This document shows positions 1-7,152 of a stretch of DNA of 51,857 bases, piece by piece. The position numbers and the translations under genes are program-made. The stretch comes from an uncultured Lachnospiraceae bacterium (GTDB lineage Bacteria > Bacillota > Clostridia > Lachnospirales > Lachnospiraceae), in NCBI GenBank assembly GCA_910585995.1, contig CAJUGG010000008.1, forward strand, positions 1 to 51,857. The letters are read 5' to 3'. The stretch's first letter is position 1; each line of letters starts with the position of its first letter. Below the pieces are notes generated by a model that ran no database searches, was not told the origin of the DNA, and worked only from the letters and a program-made list of their open reading frames with translations.

Positions 1-1
1 C

Positions 2-238
2 ATGAAAAAAGCACAGGAAAAAAGAGAAGCGGATTTTCAGATTAAAGAAGATGCTCAAGATGCTCAAAAAAAGGCTCTTGATGCTGAAGCAGAGGAACAA
101 AAAAGTTTAATTGCAGATGGTCGAAAATACAGACAAATGCGAGGACAGAGAACAACAACGACAGCATATGAAAATCAACAACAGGAAGAATCTAAGATTG
201 TGGAAAGAAGAAGTGGTTATACACCGTGGGATGAATAA
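2..238 (+). CDS. C-terminal part of a charged mobile-element protein (probably partial)
   Basis: The open frame is rich in Lys, Glu and Gln and ends YTPWDE. The ATG at base 2 has no visible ribosome binding site because the window begins here, so it may be an internal Met of a longer gene. I do not recognise the family. The helical charged composition and its position just upstream of a serine recombinase suggest the tail of a mobilisation or relaxase-type protein, but this is inference from context only. It is followed by two hairpin terminators. Confidence 0.4.
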   Translation: MKKAQEKREADFQIKEDAQDAQKKALDAEAEEQKSLIADGRKYRQMRGQRTTTTAYENQQQEESKIVERRSGYTPWDE

Positions 239-244
239 TCGAAA

Positions 245-280
245 TGAAAAAGTACTCATTTATGGGTGCTTTTTTATTTT
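245..280 (+). terminator. Rho-independent terminator after the first gene
   Basis: A 9-pair hairpin (bases 250-258 with 263-271, including G-T wobbles, loop of 4) is preceded by A residues and followed by a run of six T. It directly follows the stop of the upstream partial gene. Confidence 0.6.
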
Positions 281-296
281 GATTCCGACAGAGGGT

Positions 297-330
297 CAGG
301 GAGCTGTCTTTGCTCCCTGTTCTTTTATTT
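297..330 (+). terminator. Second terminator hairpin
   Basis: CAGGGAGC (297-304) pairs perfectly with GCTCCCTG (312-319) across a 7-base loop and is followed by a T-rich tail. Together with the previous hairpin it isolates the recombinase gene from upstream transcription. Confidence 0.65.
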
Positions 331-350
331 ATGTTGATATATGTTGATAA
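331..350 (+). repeat. Short tandem repeat upstream of recombinase
   Basis: Two adjacent 10-base units, ATGTTGATAT and ATGTTGATAA, lie about 55 bases before the recombinase start. They could be binding sites or chance in AT-rich DNA; nothing else supports a role. Confidence 0.3.
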
Positions 351-406
351 ATGAAGATTTTTTAGGTATAATCATAGTTCAAGAAATACAAGAAAAGGTG
401 ATATGA

Positions 407-1966
407 TTGGCAAAGGCATTTAAACAAAATAATAATAACTATGCGATTGCTTATTATCGTTTCAGCAGTCACGCTCAAAATGAAGCGTCTATTGACCAAC
501 AGAGGGAACAGGCTGTTTTATATGCAGAAAAACATGGTTATACTATTGTTAAGGAATACAGCGATGAAGCTATTTCTGGAACTAGGGAAGATAGACCAGG
601 TTTTCAGCTTATGCTTTCAGAAGTCGGAAAAATCAAGCCCGCTGTTTTGATTCTTTGGAAAACAGATAGATTGGGACGAGATAGATATATTCTGTCAATG
701 GCAAAACGAACAATTCGTGATGCTGGCTGTGCGATTGAATATGTTGCTGAAATTACACCAACAGATACACCAGAATCAGCTTTGATAGAGGGTATCATGG
801 ACAGTATGGCAGAATTTTATTCAAAACAGTTAAGACAGAATGTAACACGTGGAATGCGATATAATGCCCAGAAAGCACTCTATAACGGACATAAGACATT
901 AGGATATACAGTTGATGATACCAAGCATTATATTGAGGATAAAACTACTTCTCCGATAGTACAGCGTATCTTTAAAGAATTTGTGGACGGGAAACCACTG
1001 ACACAAATAGCAGAAGACCTAAACAAACAAGGAATACGGACAACTCTCGGCAGAAAGTTTAATGTGAATGGATTAAGGCACATATTAAAAAATAAGGCAT
1101 ATATAGGTATCTATCAATATTCTGATATTGTAGTACCAGACGGGATGCCTAGATTGATTTCTGATGAAATGTTTGCGGAAGCACAAAAAAGATTTGAACG
1201 TAATAAACATAAAGCAAGAGGGGCAAATGATGATACAGAGGAGCCTCGTTATTGGCTTACAGGCAAATTGTTTTGTGGTGAATGTGGAACTACAATGCAT
1301 GGAATGTCAGGTACGTCAAAAACAGGAAAAATTCATTATTACTACGCTTGCAAGAATCATCGAAAACACATATGCAACTTGAAAAATATTCCCAAAGATA
1401 CATTAGAAGTTCATGTTGTGTGGCTACTTCGGGATTTATTGGAAGATGAAGAAAACTTAGTAAGTCTTGCGGTTGATATAGCATCTTACTATAAAAATTT
1501 ATATGCTGATAATGGCTATATAGCAAGTTTGGAAAGTGAACTGAAAGAAACAGAAAGAGGAATCAATAATCTTATCAAGGTTATTGAAAAGGGCGTTTTA
1601 TCAGATGCAGTAACAAACAGGCTTACAGAGCTAGAGAACAAAAAGACGGGCATTGAAGAAGCCATTGAAACTGAAAAGTTGAAACAGGCACTTGTTGAAG
1701 ATGAAAACAGTATAAAGAAATATTTTGAAATGTATGCGAAAGCAGATTTTGACGATGAAGATACACGAAATCGCGTGCTTGAATATTTTGTAGATAAGAT
1801 ATATGTGTATAATGACCGTCTGGTGATTACATGGTATTATTCAGATGATAAAACATCTATTGACCTAGATGCATTAACAGAAATTACAGAAACATCTGAA
1901 TCTAACACGGTAGATAGGGGTTCGACATTGCTACAGTCAGGTCCATACCAAAAGAGGGCATTGTAA
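407..1966 (+). CDS. Large serine recombinase (TndX/TnpX-like site-specific integrase)
   Basis: This 519-residue protein would integrate and excise a mobile element by serine-mediated strand exchange. The N-terminal resolvase domain (about residues 12-150) carries YYRFSS with the expected nucleophilic Ser, and ILWKTDRLGR later in the domain. A recombinase domain follows (about 170-270, with LGYTVDD and KNKAYIGIY). Next come a zinc ribbon (CGECG, then C and H residues around 305-335) and a long coiled-coil region (about 375-450), the usual order and length for large serine recombinases. The start is TTG at 407 with AAAAGGTG six bases upstream. In Tn5397-like elements the recombinase gene sits at the element end, so the boundary probably lies near the 3' end of this gene. 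The gene is clearly more AT-rich than the DNA after about 2000. Confidence 0.95.
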   Translation: MAKAFKQNNNNYAIAYYRFSSHAQNEASIDQQREQAVLYAEKHGYTIVKEYSDEAISGTREDRPGFQLMLSEVGKIKPAVLILWKTDRLGRDRYILSMAKRTIRDAGCAIEYVAEITPTDTPESALIEGIMDSMAEFYSKQLRQNVTRGMRYNAQKALYNGHKTLGYTVDDTKHYIEDKTTSPIVQRIFKEFVDGKPLTQIAEDLNKQGIRTTLGRKFNVNGLRHILKNKAYIGIYQYSDIVVPDGMPRLISDEMFAEAQKRFERNKHKARGANDDTEEPRYWLTGKLFCGECGTTMHGMSGTSKTGKIHYYYACKNHRKHICNLKNIPKDTLEVHVVWLLRDLLEDEENLVSLAVDIASYYKNLYADNGYIASLESELKETERGINNLIKVIEKGVLSDAVTNRLTELENKKTGIEEAIETEKLKQALVEDENSIKKYFEMYAKADFDDEDTRNRVLEYFVDKIYVYNDRLVITWYYSDDKTSIDLDALTEITETSESNTVDRGSTLLQSGPYQKRAL

Positions 1967-2042
1967 AGACATCAGGACAGATGGCTTTGCGATGCCCTTA
2001 TATTGTATGCAGAATAAATGGAAATTTCTGGAGGATTATTAA

Positions 2043-2669
2043 ATGAACACTTATCAGATAATAGACGAAAAAAACTGGGAGAGAGCCATGCACTGTATGG
2101 TTTTCAGGGAAAGCGTGGAGCCTGCTTTCTGTGTGACCTTTGAGGTTGATATTACAAATTTCCGGCGGAAAATGAAGGCACAGAACCTCTCCTTTACGCT
2201 TGCGTTTGTGTATGCGGTATGTAAATGTGCGAATGAGATGGAAGCGTTCCGGTATCGTTTTTTGGATGGGAAGGTGGTACTTTTTGATCATATTGATACT
2301 GCGTTTACTTATCTGAATCAGGATACGGGACTATTTAAAGTGGTGAATGTGCCGCTTCGGGGCAGTATTCAGGAATATGTGGAGACGGCAGGAAGGACTG
2401 CCAGGGAGCAGAAGGAATATTTTACAGGTCCTCTTGGAAATGATGTATTTCAGTGTTCGCCTATGCCCTGGATCACCTATACGCATATCTCACATACCAA
2501 TTCCGGAAAAAAGGATAATGCGACGCCCTTGTTTGACTGGGGGAAATATTATGAAAAGAACAATAAGATCGTCATGCCAGTATCTGTCCAGGTTCATCAT
2601 TCTTTTGTGGATGGGATACATATTGGACAGTTTGCGGATTTGCTCCAGAAATATTTGGAATCATTTTAG
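2043..2669 (+). CDS. CatA-like chloramphenicol/O-acetyltransferase family protein
   Basis: At 208 residues it has normal CatA length. Near the C-terminus it has HHSFVDGIHIG (about 185-195), matching the catalytic HHxxxDG signature of chloramphenicol acetyltransferases. It also has the family's SPMPWITYTHI and IVMPVSVQVHH segments. CatA enzymes transfer acetyl from acetyl-CoA to chloramphenicol, but many CatA-like chromosomal proteins of Clostridia have unproven substrates, and the residues around PWITYTHI differ from classical CAT. The start ATG at 2043 follows GGAGG. It is the first gene after the recombinase, with a short gap to the next gene, so it may be co-transcribed with the RelA/SpoT-DGQHR pair. 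Actual drug resistance cannot be judged from sequence. Confidence 0.85.
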   Translation: MNTYQIIDEKNWERAMHCMVFRESVEPAFCVTFEVDITNFRRKMKAQNLSFTLAFVYAVCKCANEMEAFRYRFLDGKVVLFDHIDTAFTYLNQDTGLFKVVNVPLRGSIQEYVETAGRTAREQKEYFTGPLGNDVFQCSPMPWITYTHISHTNSGKKDNATPLFDWGKYYEKNNKIVMPVSVQVHHSFVDGIHIGQFADLLQKYLESF

Positions 2670-2738
2670 GAGCAGAAGCTGGATCATATAAGATTGATGG
2701 ATATTTAGATTACGAATGCTGTTTTCATGGAGGAAATT

Positions 2739-4307
2739 ATGGCAAAGTTACCAGAAGAGAAAACGGAAGTAACCCATGTGGAAAAGATCGGGAGACTTGC
2801 TGAAGAAGCAACTGCATATCTTAGTGAGAAAGAAGCGCACTACAAAGAGATCCTTGAAGATATCGTAAAGACGTTAGAACAGGTGCTAAGCGGTCAAAGG
2901 TGGATGATCCATGGGAGGGTAAAAGGCGCAAAGAGTCTGCGGGAGAAGATTCTGAGAAAGGGATATTATAAAGATTATAGGGATGGAAGGACTATTATAG
3001 AGAAACTTCCGGATCTGATCGGCGTCCGGGTGCAGTGTCTTTTGAATCGGGAAGAGATAGCCGTCTACGATTTGTTGCAAAGCAAAAGAGATTCGTTGGG
3101 TGAAGAGGGATGTTTCGTCTATCAGACAGTGAATGACGCCACAATGATGCTCCTCTTGAAAAATCAGCCTGAAAAACAGAAAAATGGACATGATATCTAT
3201 CGGATTGGAGGAAGATATTGTGTTTCTGAGAAGACTCAGCCGGTTCATTTTGAACTTCAGATCAAATCTATGGTTCATTCCTTTTGGGGAGAACTTGAAC
3301 ATTCGATGTTCTATAAGAACTATGATTATTTTGTTTCACAGAAGATCCTGACACAGAGCATGGATAATATCCTGGCTGAGTTGGACCTGATTGACAGGGA
3401 AATGGAGGGCTTGCAGAGCAATTTTTCACGCAAAACACTGGATCGAATTAATGAACTTAAAGGGATTTGCGTCTCTGTGATCCAGAAAGCGTATCAGGAC
3501 AGATTTAATCAACTGTATGGCTGTGTGATGGATCTAAGGGCTGCTTACTGGTTGATTGTGGAGATCTATTTGAATCAATCCAGTAAAGAGGAGAAGGCGG
3601 TTCAGAAATTAAGTGAGATAATTCAGAGTTGCAAAAATACAGAAGACCTTAACCATGCGCAGCAGATGATTTCTCAAAAGCTGGATCTGAAAAACGTCAG
3701 TTCGGATAAAAAAAGAAGTGCTAAATGGCTGGATCAGCTTGTAAAGGAAAATGTTTACTGGGAAGCCTTTTTCTGCATCTATGTTACTTTGAAACAGGAA
3801 GATGATTTTCATTATAAAGATTGGATTGAATACATTGTAGGACGTTTGCAGCGTTTAAAGATCTTGAATTATTTTACAGCAGATTTTTCTGACAATGATT
3901 TTTCACAAAACATTCTCCATGCGCTGATCCTTGGTTCCAATGGTAAACTGGAATATTTTATGGAAGAGCAGATGCTAGAAGAGGTTCAGCAAGAGATCTC
4001 AGAAGCATTAAAAGGAGGTGTCTTTGAAAAATACAAACAAGAGTGTGAGCAGGAAAATTTTGACAAGGAGAGTGCATTGGAGAGTGTCTTTCTCTGGACG
4101 AGGTGCCTGATTGACTACGAAGTACATGGTCATGTGAAACGTAAGATGGTAGAAGATTTAAAAGAATGTCTGAATAAAGAGAATATTTTCCTGATCGATA
4201 TGGAAGGAGAGCAGATCTTAGAATATTTTGACGGGGCGGAGAAACTGTCAGGGCAGAAGGCGGAGGAACTACATAAGAAATTATTTGGCTGGGAGGAAGA
4301 GGTATGA
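2739..4307 (+). CDS. RelA/SpoT-domain nucleotidyltransferase protein with long C-terminal helical region
   Basis: The first ~200 of 522 residues form a RelA/SpoT synthetase-type domain: GRVKGAKS (59-66), DLIGVRV with the metal-binding Asp at 92, FELQIKS with Glu at 172, and the following GELEHSMFYK. Family members transfer pyrophosphate from ATP to GDP/GTP, or, in toxSAS toxins, to ATP or the tRNA CCA end. The usual GYxSxH G-loop before the ELQ motif is not seen; the stretch reads YRIGGRYCV instead, so the substrate may differ. There is no HD hydrolase, TGS or ACT domain. The remaining ~320 residues are mainly helical and unrecognised. I chose ATG 2739 because GGAGG sits 5 bases before it; an in-frame ATG lies at 2727. 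The stop overlaps the next start by 4 bases (ATGA), implying translational coupling. Confidence 0.85.
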   Translation: MAKLPEEKTEVTHVEKIGRLAEEATAYLSEKEAHYKEILEDIVKTLEQVLSGQRWMIHGRVKGAKSLREKILRKGYYKDYRDGRTIIEKLPDLIGVRVQCLLNREEIAVYDLLQSKRDSLGEEGCFVYQTVNDATMMLLLKNQPEKQKNGHDIYRIGGRYCVSEKTQPVHFELQIKSMVHSFWGELEHSMFYKNYDYFVSQKILTQSMDNILAELDLIDREMEGLQSNFSRKTLDRINELKGICVSVIQKAYQDRFNQLYGCVMDLRAAYWLIVEIYLNQSSKEEKAVQKLSEIIQSCKNTEDLNHAQQMISQKLDLKNVSSDKKRSAKWLDQLVKENVYWEAFFCIYVTLKQEDDFHYKDWIEYIVGRLQRLKILNYFTADFSDNDFSQNILHALILGSNGKLEYFMEEQMLEEVQQEISEALKGGVFEKYKQECEQENFDKESALESVFLWTRCLIDYEVHGHVKRKMVEDLKECLNKENIFLIDMEGEQILEYFDGAEKLSGQKAEELHKKLFGWEEEV

Positions 4308-5422
4308 CGATTCATAATGCTATCAGCATCGAGCAGGGATACCATAGGATGTATATATTTAAGCTTTCGACGGAAGAATTGCTGTCTAATTATACCATAT
4401 CAAGTTATGATTCTGTAAAAGAGACTGGCTATCAGAGGCCGCCTGTGGAAGCACATTATAAGAAGATCGCGCGATATCTTGCAGATACCAATTCCGAACA
4501 GATATTGCCCATGTCGATCATTGCGGCTGCAACACAGAAGGATATCTCTTATCAAGGGAATGTGCTGACGATCAACGGTAGGCTGCGAATCGTGGACGGG
4601 CAGCACAGAATCAAGGCGATTGAATTTCTGCGGGATACCAAATATGTTCGATATAAGGATAAATATAAGGAACTTATCCGTCATTATGAGTTTCCAGTGA
4701 TTCTTCTGATTTCCAAGGAGATAGACAGTGCATTGGAGATGGATACCTTTATTAATATAAACAGTAAGGGAAAACGTGTGAGTATTAATCTAGCGAAAGA
4801 ACTTCGTGAGAAAAAGATGCAGGCAGATCTGGGGAAACATGAAGTGGAACTGAATAAAGATTCTTATGAAAATCTTGCAACACAAGCCGTAAAGCTTTTG
4901 GCTCATGATACCGATTCCATGTGGTATGACCGTATCCAGATGGGAGATCAATTGGGATTGCAGAAACCTGTATCAATCGGCACGTTTGCAAGGTCGCTGA
5001 TAAAATTTACTGCTAAGGTCGCGAATCTGGTAGTGGTAGGAAATACGGTGATCTCAGGAAAAGAAGCCACAAAGACTGCTGAACTGACAAAGGCTGCGGT
5101 TGAAAAAATATGGAAGACCGTACAAAAACGCTGGCCGGAATGTTTTGACGAGCCAAAGCAGTATAATCTCCTAAGAGGGCTGGGAGTATCGGTGGTTCAT
5201 CGTCTGTTTGAAAGCTGTATGAGAGAAAGAGCGTTTTCTGATCCGGAGGAAATGCTAGAAGATGCACAGCAGACATTTGAAGAATATCTGAAAAAGACAG
5301 AAGTCGAGACCGAGGAGTGGATTGTTGGAGGTACATTTACCGGGTTTTCTTCTGAGCAGGGATATGGGATTATTGTGAATATCCTGCGGGGAGAACGGGC
5401 GTTAAGTGAGTTGGATGATTAA
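4304..5422 (+). CDS. DGQHR-domain protein (DndB/ParB-like fold)
   Basis: This 372-residue protein carries the signature DGQHR at residues 98-102, following INGRLRIV. It also has FININSKGKRVS (about 147-158), the second conserved block of DGQHR-domain proteins. The family includes DndB, the regulator of DNA phosphorothioation, and shares the ParB-like fold in which this box contacts nucleotide or DNA. No dndACDE or other phosphorothioation genes are in the window, so it is not acting beside its best-known partners here. It overlaps the RelA/SpoT-domain gene by 4 bases and has no separate promoter, and a terminator follows, so the two form a closed unit. A role as partner, regulator or antitoxin of the upstream enzyme is inference. 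Confidence 0.85.
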   Translation: MTIHNAISIEQGYHRMYIFKLSTEELLSNYTISSYDSVKETGYQRPPVEAHYKKIARYLADTNSEQILPMSIIAAATQKDISYQGNVLTINGRLRIVDGQHRIKAIEFLRDTKYVRYKDKYKELIRHYEFPVILLISKEIDSALEMDTFININSKGKRVSINLAKELREKKMQADLGKHEVELNKDSYENLATQAVKLLAHDTDSMWYDRIQMGDQLGLQKPVSIGTFARSLIKFTAKVANLVVVGNTVISGKEATKTAELTKAAVEKIWKTVQKRWPECFDEPKQYNLLRGLGVSVVHRLFESCMRERAFSDPEEMLEDAQQTFEEYLKKTEVETEEWIVGGTFTGFSSEQGYGIIVNILRGERALSELDD

Positions 5423-5431
5423 TCGTACACA

Positions 5432-5471
5432 GAAAAAGAGAGCCGCTACGGATATACAGCGACTCTTTTTT
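5432..5471. terminator. Bidirectional terminator between convergent genes
   Basis: A run of A residues and AGAGCCGCT (left arm ending 5446) pairs with AGCGACTCT and a T run (5458-5471). It works in both orientations and separates the DGQHR gene from the minus-strand gene that ends at 5490. Confidence 0.7.
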
Positions 5472-5489
5472 GACAGTCTCTCACTGCCA

Positions 5490-5849
5490 TTATGCGAGAA
5501 GCTCATCCTTTTTTGCTAAGATAGCTTCCACTGCTGTGCAGGCGGGGCAGTCGCAGTATTTGATGCCGGAGTCTTTTAGCTGTTGTGCATGGGCAGCTAC
5601 ATTTTTAGCTGTCTCGGCGCCAAATACCTGTGCGCCGGCTTCGGAGCTTGCGAAAGCTAACAGTCCGTCGATCGGCATAAGGTCCATCTCAAGTTCCGCA
5701 ATCAGGTTCTTTGTCTCTTCTGCCTCTTTTGGCGTATCAAGGGCGTCTAACCATCTCTGGCCTGCTGCTTTTGCCTCTGCACAGCAGGAAGATGCGCTGA
5801 TAAGTTCTTGTACTTTTTTGCTCACTTCGTTTTTTACGTTCTGATTCAT
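5490..5849 (-). CDS. Conserved small protein with CDCPAC cysteine motif (unknown function)
   Basis: The 119-residue product is soluble, helical and Ala/Glu-rich. It has a CC pair near residue 22 and a C-terminal YCDCPACTAVEAIL motif, which suggests a metal or redox site. I recognise it as a type of small protein found in Lachnospiraceae, sometimes labelled Hsp90-related in databases, but I see no Hsp90 domain. It starts at ATG 5849 with AAAGGA upstream and is transcribed alone, towards the terminator at 5432-5471. The function is not established. Confidence 0.75.
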   Translation of the reverse strand: MNQNVKNEVSKKVQELISASSCCAEAKAAGQRWLDALDTPKEAEETKNLIAELEMDLMPIDGLLAFASSEAGAQVFGAETAKNVAAHAQQLKDSGIKYCDCPACTAVEAILAKKDELLA

Positions 5850-5947
5850 CTTGTCTGTCCTTTCTGTTTGGATGATATTGGAAGGTCATGATCCAGCCTT
5901 TCCTATAAGATTATACTATAGGAAGATCATTTTAGAAAGGTATTTAT

Positions 5948-5985
5948 GACAATAGAGGACTCGCGAAGCGTGGATTCTATTCTTT
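5948..5985. repeat. Short imperfect palindrome, GACAATAG...CTATTCT family
   Basis: AATAG (5951-5955) pairs with CTATT (5977-5981) around an inner CGC-GAA-GCG hairpin. The layout matches 18178-18215, and the left half matches 8068-8082, so it appears to be a small dispersed hairpin repeat. The rest of the gap 5850-6113 shows nothing I can name. Confidence 0.45.
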
Positions 5986-6113
5986 CTTGTGAAACATGGC
6001 AGGTTGCGATTGCTTCTTTGGATTTTTTATTATATAATAAGAAGATCAGGAGAACATCCAGGCGGAACGAATGAGAGAATCCGGCTTGCGAACAAGAAAA
6101 GGAGTGACAAGGT

Positions 6114-6470
6114 ATGAGCTTACAAGAATGTTATGCAGCATTTGGCGGTGACTATGAGGGTGTGATTGGGCGTCTGCGCAGTGAGCGGATGGTGAAAAAA
6201 TTTGCGATCAAATTTTTAAGTGATTCCAGCTATGATCTGCTTATGAAATCCATGGAGGAAAAGAATTATGAGGAGGCTTTTCGGGCATCCCATACGATCA
6301 AAGGAATCTGTCAGAATCTGGGATTTACCAAGCTTGGCAATTCCAGCAGTATCCTGACAGACAAGCTCCGTGATGGAGGAAGCGATGAGGCAGATACACT
6401 TTTAGAACAGGTGAAAGTGGATTATAAGGAAACCGTGGAAGCGCTTCAGGCGTTGGAAGCGGAAGGTTAA
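6114..6470 (+). CDS. Hpt-domain histidine phosphotransfer protein
   Basis: This 118-residue protein is a single Hpt domain. It has ASHTIKGICQNLGF with the phospho-accepting His at residue 60, followed by the conserved KG and a helix that packs against it. Hpt proteins relay phosphate between a hybrid kinase receiver and a final response regulator. No hybrid kinase or receiver-only gene lies next to it, so its partners are elsewhere on the chromosome. The start ATG 6114 has a good AAGGAGTG site. The next gene, encoding a secreted repeat protein, begins only 34 bases downstream, so the two may be co-transcribed. Confidence 0.88.
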   Translation: MSLQECYAAFGGDYEGVIGRLRSERMVKKFAIKFLSDSSYDLLMKSMEEKNYEEAFRASHTIKGICQNLGFTKLGNSSSILTDKLRDGGSDEADTLLEQVKVDYKETVEALQALEAEG

Positions 6471-6504
6471 CAGAACATATGTTTTGTAGCAGGAGTGTGA
6501 AGCT

Positions 6505-7128
6505 ATGGTAAGTTTTAAAAAGATAGGTAAGACAAGCGGGATCATATTGATTGCTTCCATGCTGGCGACGATGCCGGTGCTGGCCCATGGTCATCATGGC
6601 AGCGGCCACCACGGACAGCGACAGCAAGTACAAGTACAACAACAGCCAGCAGAGCAGCCGCCACAGGTACAGCAAGAACAGCCGCAGGTACAGGAAGTTC
6701 CTGATAATACACCGAACATCGACACCAGCTGCCCGGTTTGTACGGTGGAGGGCTGTCAGATCATGGGGCGGCATCTGCATGAGAATGTGCCGTACTGTGG
6801 ATATGCTCACGAGAGCGGTTATTGTGATGGTTCCTGTGGTGCTGTGACAGTCTGCAATGTGGAAGGCTGCACTGAGACGGGGCATCATCTTCACGACGGC
6901 GTGTCCTACTGCGGATATGCTCATCAGAGCGGCTATTGCGACGGTTCCTGTGGTGCTTTGGGTGTCTGCAATGTAGAAGGCTGCAGCGAGACGGGATATC
7001 ATCTTCACGATGGGGTGTCCTACTGCGGTTATGGCCATCAGAGCGGCTATTGTGACGGCTCCTGCCAGACAGTGAGTCCTGTGACGGCCAGTGTCAAACA
7101 TCATTGCAGAAGCAGAGCGTGGAATTAA
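6505..7128 (+). CDS. Secreted Cys/His-rich protein with three 38-residue repeats
   Basis: The 207-residue protein starts with a signal peptide (about residues 1-27, cleavage near VLAHG). A His-rich patch (HGHHGSGHHG) and a Gln/Pro linker (about 39-70) follow. Then come three tandem repeats beginning near residues 78, 116 and 154. Each repeat reads roughly VCxVEGC, GxHLH, YCGYxH, SGYCDGSC, giving five Cys and several His per unit. The pattern suggests metal binding or disulfide-stabilised modules outside the cell. I do not recognise a named family. The start ATG follows AGGAGTG. It may share a transcript with the Hpt gene upstream. The repeats are also clear at DNA level, so copy number could vary between strains. 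Confidence 0.8.
   Translation: MVSFKKIGKTSGIILIASMLATMPVLAHGHHGSGHHGQRQQVQVQQQPAEQPPQVQQEQPQVQEVPDNTPNIDTSCPVCTVEGCQIMGRHLHENVPYCGYAHESGYCDGSCGAVTVCNVEGCTETGHHLHDGVSYCGYAHQSGYCDGSCGALGVCNVEGCSETGYHLHDGVSYCGYGHQSGYCDGSCQTVSPVTASVKHHCRSRAWN
6736..7077 (+). repeat. Three tandem 114-base coding repeats
   Basis: Units begin at about 6736, 6850 and 6964 and encode the 38-residue Cys/His modules. Units 2 and 3 are the most alike. The period is a multiple of three, so gain or loss of a unit would keep the reading frame. Confidence 0.85.
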
Positions 7129-7152
7129 TATAATAAGAAGCAGGAGTCTCCT

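Noticed and set aside
2043..2669. Confident call of chloramphenicol resistance
   Set aside because: The HHxxxDG motif is present, but residues near the drug-binding region differ from classical CAT and many homologues have no shown activity.
4304..5422. DGQHR protein as part of a phosphorothioation (dnd) cluster
   Set aside because: No dndA, dndC, dndD or dndE-like gene is present on either side within the window.
6736..7077. Regular repeats considered as a CRISPR array
   Set aside because: The period is 114 bases, the whole unit is conserved with no variable spacers, and it lies inside a reading frame.
6325..7104. A 259-residue minus-strand open frame
   Set aside because: It is antisense to the Hpt and Cys/His-repeat genes, which have strong start sites and recognisable motifs; the reverse frame stays open because of the repeat's base composition.
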